From Ophiodon elongatus (lineage: Eukaryota > Chordata > Actinopteri > Perciformes > Hexagrammidae), in assembly GCA_016806645.1 (NCBI GenBank), contig JACSYO010000134.1:1013501-1077500 (forward strand): a stretch of DNA of 64,000 nucleotides, written 5' to 3'. Positions 61,501-64,000 of this stretch are shown here, piece after piece. A program made the position numbers and the translations under genes. The notes below the pieces were generated by a model, which searched no databases, was not told the DNA's origin, and saw only the letters and a program-made list of their open reading frames with translations. Every line of letters starts with the position of its first letter. Positions within the stretch are counted from its first letter, which is position 1.

Positions 61501-64000
61501 CTTTATATTCACAGGACGTCAGCCAAAATGTGTCAGTGGACTTTTCCTACAGAGCAGAAGTGGTTCGGCTGGCTGAGCTCTAACCGGACCGACGAGACAC
61601 TGATCTCATGTAACATGCTAAATGCTGAAGGGACTGTACTTGTATGGATCTGTTCTAGTCTTCTGACCACTCAAAGCACTTCAACACTACATGACATCAT
61701 TCACCCATTCATACACTGATGATGGAGCTACCACGCAAGGTGCCACCTGCCCATCAGGACTCCAACTAACAGTCATGTAACATGTACACCACCCTCAGGA
61801 ATGGCCTGCAGGAGCAATGCAAGTCAGAGAAGCACATCTTAATGTCATGAAAAAGAAAATGGAAGTTTTTTCTCAGTAAGTCCTGCCTGTATTAGTTTGT
61901 GTCAATCTAACCAATGGCGTTTCAGCAGTGTATGTGCGTGTCCGCTACGTGAGCACTGCTGGGCTTCTTCTGGAGAACACTACGACCTAGCGTCACAAGT
62001 TTACGTTTAGTTTAGCTTTCTCTCTCTCTCTAAAAAAAAAAAAAACTTTCTACTTCCCTTTTCTCTGTCTCTCTCACTTCTGTAAACTGAATTTCCATCC
62101 CTACAAAATATGTTGTAAAAGCTGATCTACATTGTACTCAAAAACATAGGATTTATTTTATGTTTCTGTCATCTGTTCAAATGGGACTGTAAAGATGAGT
62201 CTCTGTGTTCTGTAGCATTGTTCAGTCGAGTCAAAAGACAGCAACATCTCAATCTGACAGTCTGCGTTTTCAAAGAACTGAAAGTCATCCTGTGGACTGT
62301 TGTCATGAAAACAAACCGCATATGACAAAAAAAAAAAAAAAAAAAAACTCAACTCGAGGTCCATTTAGTAGCATGTTTCTAGAGCTTTTAGCTGCATCTC
62401 ACAGTCTTCAGCATCTACATCCACAGAAGAAGACTGAGGTATGGTGGAAAGTTCTGAAGAAAGCAACACCAATAAGTGGACTGTGACTTCATATTATTTT
62501 TGGGTCACACCACTCGTTCTAAAAAGGTCAAGAATTCATTTTCAATCTCAACTTTTAGGCAAACATGGACACAAAGAAAAAAAAAAAATATGGAACTTTG
62601 ATCCACAGTTTCCACGACAGCTGGAGAAACTCGTGAGCTGAGGAAGATCATTGTGATACACTGGAAAGCTCCGGAACAGAGTGGGCCTTGTGGGGAGATG
62701 GATTTGTGAAGGAAGACCAGGTTTAACTGTCATGTTGATTCATTACCCAGGTCCTTCTGCTCATACAGCCACAGTTAAAGGACCAATATGTCATATGCAT
62801 ACTAATTCTAACTATACGCATTACGCAGTGTAGTCACAATAGAACAATTACCAAAAAGTCCCTGCATGAAGAGAAAAAAAAACCTCTGGATTTCCTTTTT
62901 ACATAATGTTGAAAAGACACCATTGTTCCACAAAAGAACTCAGATGGAAATGAAGGAGCTATTCACTGCTGGAAGAAATGGACAAGAGTGGGAGGCAGAG
63001 CAGCAGCTCCAGTGACAGCTCAGAAAACAAAGAAGAAAGTCAGAAATCCTTCATTTTTTTTCCTCAAATCAAATTAAGCAGTAGTTTAGTTTTCCAAAGG
63101 TTTTGCTGTTTGGCATCGACCACTGTTCTGACAGCTTGAGCTGCTCTCTCTGGATGAACGACCAGTGGAGGGGGAAAGTGGGAAATGGGTCACGAGTTTG
63201 TTAAATATAATTTCCAAAAATCAAAGCACTTGAAGCTTCCTGAATTAACCCACGTTTAGAGCTTGGTTTCAGACCAATGCACTTCCAATTGTGCCACCTA
63301 GCTCTTTCTCCTCATTCCATCAGATGGGGAAAAGCTATTCATTAAATATGATGTTATTGTTACCACCAGTGGTACGGTTTTAGAGAAAAGTAGTAACCAG
63401 TTCATAGTGCATGTAGTCCTTTGGAATAGCCCCTAACCCACATGAGACCAAGACACTTCATATTTATTGTATTTTTAGGTCATTTTGACACATTGAACCG
63501 TCTCTCTGTGAAACAGGTAATTGCGTTCTGTTGTATGCCAACAGCATACAGAAGTATGCATGCGCTATAGAATTATTACTATTATTATCATCATTGTTCT
63601 ATTCAGGCCTTATCAACTTATCCTGAATAATTTAGGTGTTTGTTGGGTTTGCAAATCCCTCTGGTCTCTATGAACAGCTGTAGTGGGCCTCTGTGGGTCT
63701 CCAGCTCGCTGAGGACTAGGTCACATGGGGGGTTCTGAGGAGCCTACCTGATCTTGTAGTTGGGCAAGGTGTGCTTCTTTTTGATCACCCGTTTCAGCTG
63801 GTTCACTATGATGGAGGTGAGCTGAGGCAGCGGCCTTCCCTCGAACTGGGACTTCACCTCGAAGTCCACCAGCGGGTCCTCGAGGAAGGAGAAGGACCAA
63901 TGGGAGAAGGGCATGCGCGTGAACTGCAGCCTCAGTCTGCCCACCACGCGCCTCATCTTCACGAACAGGTAGGCAGACTTCCCGAACACCAGCTCGACGT
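21321..64000 (-). CDS. pdzd8: PDZ domain-containing protein 8, five 3' coding exons (partial gene)
   Basis: Join, minus strand: 64000-63748, 53207-53082, 47830-47728, 23948-23786 and 23680-21321. All junctions are GT/AG with matching phases, giving about 1000 residues against ~1150 in the human protein. PDZD8 is an ER membrane protein at ER-mitochondria and ER-late endosome contacts; its SMP domain carries lipids and its C-terminal part binds Rab7. Visible here in order: C-terminal part of the SMP domain, a PDZ domain split by a 105-base intron, a proline-rich stretch, a C2-like region, a C1 zinc finger, and a C-terminal coiled coil. The N-terminal membrane anchor, most of the SMP domain and the promoter are beyond 64000. 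Convergence with slc18a2 repeats the human gene order and supports orthology. Confidence 0.96.
23786..23948 (-). CDS. pdzd8: pdzd8 exon with first part of PDZ domain
   Basis: 163 bases with acceptor tgcatcag|ACGGAG and donor ATAGGAG|gtttga. It encodes TEVIKGPCGSVGMTFRHVPA, then HVSIETVTPNTPAASADL and QRGDRLIAIGG. SVGMTF is a variant of the PDZ carboxylate-binding GLGF loop; RGDRLIAIGG is the conserved core. The following intron is only 105 bases. Confidence 0.95.
24165..24232 (-). mobile_element. tRNA-derived SINE head fragment
   Basis: On the minus strand it reads ATGGCTCATGGATAGAGCGG ... TCGGCGGTTTGATCCCCG, resembling polymerase III box A and box B in tRNA-like spacing. It resembles the head of the copy at 30.2 kb but has no tail. 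Confidence 0.55.
25120..25143. repeat. (GGA)n tract
   Basis: About eight GGA units followed by a purine-rich stretch. Confidence 0.85.
25556..26052. mobile_element. Percomorph-type nonautonomous repeat (GTGGTAGAATGTAACCAAGT end)
   Basis: Starts GTGGTAGAATGTAACCAAGT and continues ACTTGAATACAATTTTGAGG, then AGTCCACTACTACTCGGAGG. It closes with AAGTAACATTTTGAATGCAG and ACAGTATTTCTACAC. This layout matches a very common fish repeat recalled from other teleosts. A related closing segment occurs at 60845-60950. The class was not determined; no coding content. Confidence 0.6.
26083..26488. mobile_element. Possible hAT-type element remnant (right end only)
   Basis: The right edge ends GGCGGGCCGCCAGACTAGGT ... 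ATGGGAAACACTG. TGGGAAACACTG is the reverse complement of a Charlie-like hAT terminus (CAGTGTTTCCCA). No matching left end or duplication was found, so the left boundary is arbitrary. Confidence 0.35.
27469..27508. repeat. (TG)n microsatellite
   Basis: About 20 TG units. Confidence 0.95.
28805..28915 (-). mobile_element. Degenerate tRNA-derived SINE
   Basis: GGGATGACATGCAGCAAAGG, then CCGGACTGGGACCCAAGCAG, resembles a common teleost SINE in which GACATGCAGCAAAGGGCC precedes a reverse-complement box B and box A. The copy is decayed and its boundaries are approximate. Confidence 0.45.
29619..29771 (+). other. Unassigned 50-codon open frame with protein-like composition
   Basis: ATG at 29619 to TGA at 29769-29771, reading MNAFKLKDELQRCAVRLSRD, then RARALVAIAEVGAFANGN. 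It is GC-rich and helix-like compared with the AT-rich surroundings. It has no recognised family, no splice evidence and is antisense to pdzd8. It may be a fragment of a transposon protein or chance. Confidence 0.15.
30035..30250 (-). mobile_element. tRNA-derived SINE, best copy of family S
   Basis: The minus strand begins GGGGCGACTGGCTCAGTGGT (box A-like) and continues through GATCGGCGGTTCGATCCCCG (box B-like). The body carries GTGTCCTTGGGCAAGACACT, and the tail is GAGTGGTCGGAAGACTAGAA ... TACAAGTACAGT. Other copies or pieces lie at 9722 (+), 24165 (-), 38716 (-) and 61636 (-). Confidence 0.8.
32095..32360. repeat. Interspersed repeat family B
   Basis: Begins AATTCAATTCAATTGATTTTGTATAG (read in two blocks: AATTCAATTCAATTGA, TTTTGTATAGCCC), then CAGAGGGCTTTACAATCTGT, and later CAGGAGAGCAACAGAGGAGG and ATCAGGATGGACAGAAGT. 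A partial copy with the same second half is at 59085-59275. It is a familiar teleost repeat whose class I cannot assign. Confidence 0.7.
32790..32990. repeat. Interspersed repeat family C
   Basis: Contains GTGACCTTTGACCACCAAAG, then GTCCAAGTGGACGTTTGTGC, GGACGGACAACCCTAAAACA and TAATGCTCCGTCCAGGGCGG. This matches a repeat recalled as abundant in teleosts. Only one copy was noticed here. Confidence 0.6.
38146..38472. repeat. Three (TG)n arrays within 330 bp
   Basis: TG runs at 38146-38202, 38301-38331 and 38401-38472, separated by ~70-100 bases of unique sequence. The second and third are preceded by G-rich runs (GGGGAGGGGAGGGG and GGTGGGGTGGGG). The open frames through them are repeat artefacts. 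Confidence 0.95.
38716..38915 (-). mobile_element. tRNA-derived SINE family S, tail copy
   Basis: Plus-strand CTGTACTTGTGTAGCTCTTT, then TCTGGTCTTCTGACCACTCA and AACACTACATGACATCATTC, aligns with 30035-30100 and 61636-61700. It is interrupted by an AC microsatellite at 38872-38896. The tRNA-like head is missing. Confidence 0.7.
39462..39485. repeat. (CAA)n tract
   Basis: Eight CAA units. Confidence 0.85.
40495..40867. repeat. Poly(A) tract and two CA arrays
   Basis: A 24-base A run at 40495-40518, a pure CA array at 40610-40678, and an interrupted CA/CAGCCA array at 40787-40867. All three lie in a pdzd8 intron. Confidence 0.92.
41396..41769. repeat. 25-bp GC-rich minisatellite, about 15 units
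   Basis: The unit is GGGCTGAAGCCGGAG plus GGC(A/G)GGAGAC, 25 bases. One unit near 41540 is shortened to 20 bases. GGCGGG variants cluster among the first five units and GGGATG variants among the last six, suggesting stepwise local expansion. The unit has no stop in any minus frame and is not a multiple of three, so all three minus frames stay open and give false proteins of 146-254 codons. Runs of GGG could favour quadruplex-like structure. Confidence 0.95.
43220..43275. repeat. (TG)n array followed by a G run
   Basis: About 46 bases of TG ending in ten G residues and a GAAGAGGGGGG segment. Confidence 0.95.
44348..44952 (+). mobile_element. L2/Maui-like LINE fragment, reverse-transcriptase 3' half and tail
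   Basis: Reads LTEKLSSVGLSTSFCNWLLD, then NTGAPQGCVPSP. After a frame change it reads VVKFADDTTDIG; FADD is the polymerase catalytic motif. The 3' part ends in GTACAATGACAATAAAATAG, a typical tail for these elements. It is 5'-truncated, frame-shifted and on the same subfamily as the 14.8-15.6 kb copy, in opposite orientation. Dead copy. Confidence 0.85.
46182..46290 (+). mobile_element. Possible hAT-type element end
   Basis: TAGGCATGGGAAGATATGAA, then ATTGCGATTCACAATTTCAT and CCCGATAATCATC, resembles the left end of TAGGGCTGGGCGATATG-type fish hAT repeats. The other end and duplication were not found. Confidence 0.4.
47363..47426. repeat. 16-bp tandem repeat, four units
   Basis: CTTTTAGTGCATGTGT twice, then CTTTTAGTGCATGTAT and CTTTCAGCGCATGTGA. 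It lies about 300 bases downstream, in the pdzd8 direction, of the 47728-47830 exon. Confidence 0.9.
47728..47830 (-). CDS. pdzd8: pdzd8 third visible coding exon
   Basis: 103 bases with acceptor gtccctgcag|ACTG and donor AAACGG|gtgggt. It encodes LFILGSYDRETYVHCTLEMS, then SHQWKEKTRSSIKR, matching the human block between SMP and PDZ. A MITE starts about 95 bases upstream of its acceptor. Confidence 0.94.
47926..48280. mobile_element. MITE-like element with ~24-bp imperfect terminal inverted repeats
   Basis: Left end TTAAAGGCGCAGTGTGTGGG and right end (reverse complement) TTGAAGGAACAGTATGTAGG agree at 19 of 24 bases. There is no coding sequence. The internal text (CATAGCCCTCCGCTCACCAC, ATGGAGACATGAAGGGCTCA) matches a well-known fish repeat. 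No clear target-site duplication was seen. It lies ~95 bases upstream of a pdzd8 splice acceptor. Confidence 0.75.
50231..50294. repeat. (CTAT)n microsatellite
   Basis: Sixteen CTAT units directly abutting the solo LTR. Two further CTAT-like words (CTATCTAG) lie just after the LTR, so the LTR appears to have inserted within the array. Confidence 0.95.
50295..50724 (+). mobile_element. Solo long terminal repeat (430 bp) with CTAT target duplication
   Basis: Begins TGTAGTATATT and ends AATATACAACA, inverted ends matching at 10 of 11 with TG...CA termini. Flanked by CTAT on both sides (50291-50294 and 50725-50728). A TATATAAG box is at 50536-50543 and AATAAA at 50637-50642, giving a U3-R-U5 layout on the plus strand. 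No internal coding region, primer site or second LTR follows, so this is a solo LTR. Gypsy or retrovirus-like origin cannot be separated by eye. Confidence 0.8.
52900..52916. repeat. 17-base G run
   Basis: Uninterrupted G homopolymer in a pdzd8 intron; its length is prone to sequencing error. Confidence 0.9.
53082..53207 (-). CDS. pdzd8: pdzd8 second visible coding exon
   Basis: 126 bases with acceptor ctctccacag|ATACAAG and donor GTAGCAG|gtgaga. It encodes YKPFFPFQVQPLLGSACDLD, then LSIQDSRLVEGRLKVTLIEC. The ends (KPFFP and EGRLKVTL-EC) match human PDZD8 closely; the middle is divergent. The incoming split Arg codon is completed and another is opened, keeping the phase. Confidence 0.93.
53494..53520. 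repeat. (CT)n microsatellite
   Basis: About 27 bases of TC repeats about 290 bases upstream, in the pdzd8 direction, of an exon acceptor. Confidence 0.93.
55910..55987. repeat. (GTAT)n microsatellite
   Basis: About 19 GTAT units preceded by a short GT run. Confidence 0.95.
56560..56790 (-). mobile_element. Possible hAT-type repeat fragment
   Basis: The minus strand starts GGTATGGGTACCGTTAGGAT, then TTTATCGATACTACTATGAT, resembling a fish repeat with alternating TATCGAT motifs. Left boundary and duplication not found. Confidence 0.4.
57642..58182. mobile_element. Nonautonomous hAT-type element (541 bp) with perfect 8-bp duplication
   Basis: Left end TAGGACAGACCGATCGCAAT; right end, as reverse complement, TAGGGCCGCACAATTAATAT. 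The TAGGGCTGCACAATTA-type terminus is common in fish hAT elements. AAAGCTAG is duplicated exactly at 57634-57641 and 58183-58190. No transposase is encoded. The ends are diverged but the duplication is intact. Confidence 0.85.
58546..58578. repeat. (AC)n microsatellite
   Basis: About 33 bases of AC with one GC interruption. Confidence 0.9.
59085..59275. repeat. Interspersed repeat family B, partial copy
   Basis: GGACAAACATTAACAGGGAG, then CAGGAGAGCAACAGAGGAGG and CCCAGGATGGACAGAAGTGT, matches 32221-32320 in the same orientation. The first half of the family is absent. Confidence 0.7.
59687..60276. mobile_element. Nonautonomous hAT-type element (590 bp) with perfect 8-bp duplication
   Basis: Left end CAGGCGTCACCAATAGGCGG and right end TTGAATACCCTG (reverse complement CAGGGTATTCAA). 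CCCTAATG flanks both sides exactly at 59679-59686 and 60277-60284. The left part (GACCGTGGTCCGGGTCCAGA) is typical of a known fish repeat. It holds no coding region and carries an AT tract at 60148-60182. Confidence 0.85.
60580..60603. repeat. Poly(T) tract
   Basis: 24 T residues followed by AAATGACC. Confidence 0.9.
60845..60950. repeat. Fragment of the percomorph repeat seen at 25.6-26.05 kb
   Basis: CAAGTAAGATTTTGAATGCG, then GGACCTTTACTTTTACCAGA and TTTGTACACTGTGGTG, parallels 25998-26050. Only the end of the repeat is present. Confidence 0.5.
61636..61815 (-). mobile_element. tRNA-derived SINE family S, tail copy
   Basis: Plus-strand TGTACTTGTATGGATCTGTT, then CTAGTCTTCTGACCACTCAA and AACACTACATGACATCATTC, aligns with the copies at 30035 and 38716. 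The tRNA-like head is missing. Confidence 0.7.
63748..64000 (-). CDS. pdzd8: pdzd8 SMP-domain exon (3' part, runs off window)
   Basis: Reads VELVFGKSAYLFVKMRRVVG, then RLRLQFTRMPFSHWSFSF, EDPLVDFEV, QFEGRPLPQLTSIIVNQLK and KHTLPNYKI, with donor ATCAG|gtaggc. This is the end of the SMP lipid-transfer domain and is strongly conserved with human PDZD8. The exon continues past the window edge. It is GC-richer than the surrounding intron. Confidence 0.95.

Larger units (their letters stand above)
53208..63747 (-). other. pdzd8: pdzd8 intron of 10.5 kb
   Basis: Contains CT, GTAT and CA microsatellites, two hAT-type elements with duplications, family-B and family-S repeat copies and long A/T runs. 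No other gene is recognised. About 54.2-55.8 kb and 62.6-63.7 kb show nothing notable. Confidence 0.75.

Overview
This is a teleost fish genomic window, most likely percomorph. It is intron-rich and AT-rich, with long (CA/TG)n arrays and many interspersed repeats of types common in spiny-rayed fishes. Protein-coding sequence is only about 6% of the window and belongs to two genes arranged tail to tail. Their order and orientation match the SLC18A2-PDZD8 neighbourhood of human 10q25.

Left gene (+ strand, window start to about 11.3 kb): the last seven coding exons of slc18a2 (vesicular monoamine transporter 2, VMAT2), from about human residue 299 to the stop at 10570-10572, with a candidate poly(A) signal at 11310. 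The introns carry repeats, including two inverted copies of one family, one of them apparently interrupted by a further insertion (4.76-6.49 kb).

Middle (about 11.3-18.8 kb): no gene recognised. It holds three perfect palindromes packed into 171 bp (12425-12595) and a decayed L2/Maui-like LINE on the minus strand.

Right gene (- strand, about 18.8 kb to beyond 64 kb): pdzd8, an ER-anchored SMP/PDZ/C1 protein of membrane contact sites. Five coding exons are visible: the end of the SMP-domain exon (63748-64000), two short exons (53082-53207 and 47728-47830), a PDZ exon (23786-23948) and a 2.36-kb terminal exon (21321-23680). The N-terminal ~210 residues and the promoter lie beyond the window. 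The introns are about 10.5, 5.3, 23.8 and 0.1 kb. They contain a solo LTR with a target-site duplication, two nonautonomous hAT-type elements with perfect 8-bp duplications, a MITE, LINE and SINE copies, a 25-bp minisatellite and many microsatellites.

The two genes have unrelated jobs: vesicular amine loading and ER contact-site lipid transfer. No operon, CRISPR array, phage or novel multi-gene system is present. The points most worth a second look are the palindrome cluster, two features of the VMAT2 protein (a Phe where human has binding-site Tyr433, and a tail lacking the C-terminal serines), and the well-preserved insertions. Conserved-noncoding candidates in the pdzd8 introns are inference only.
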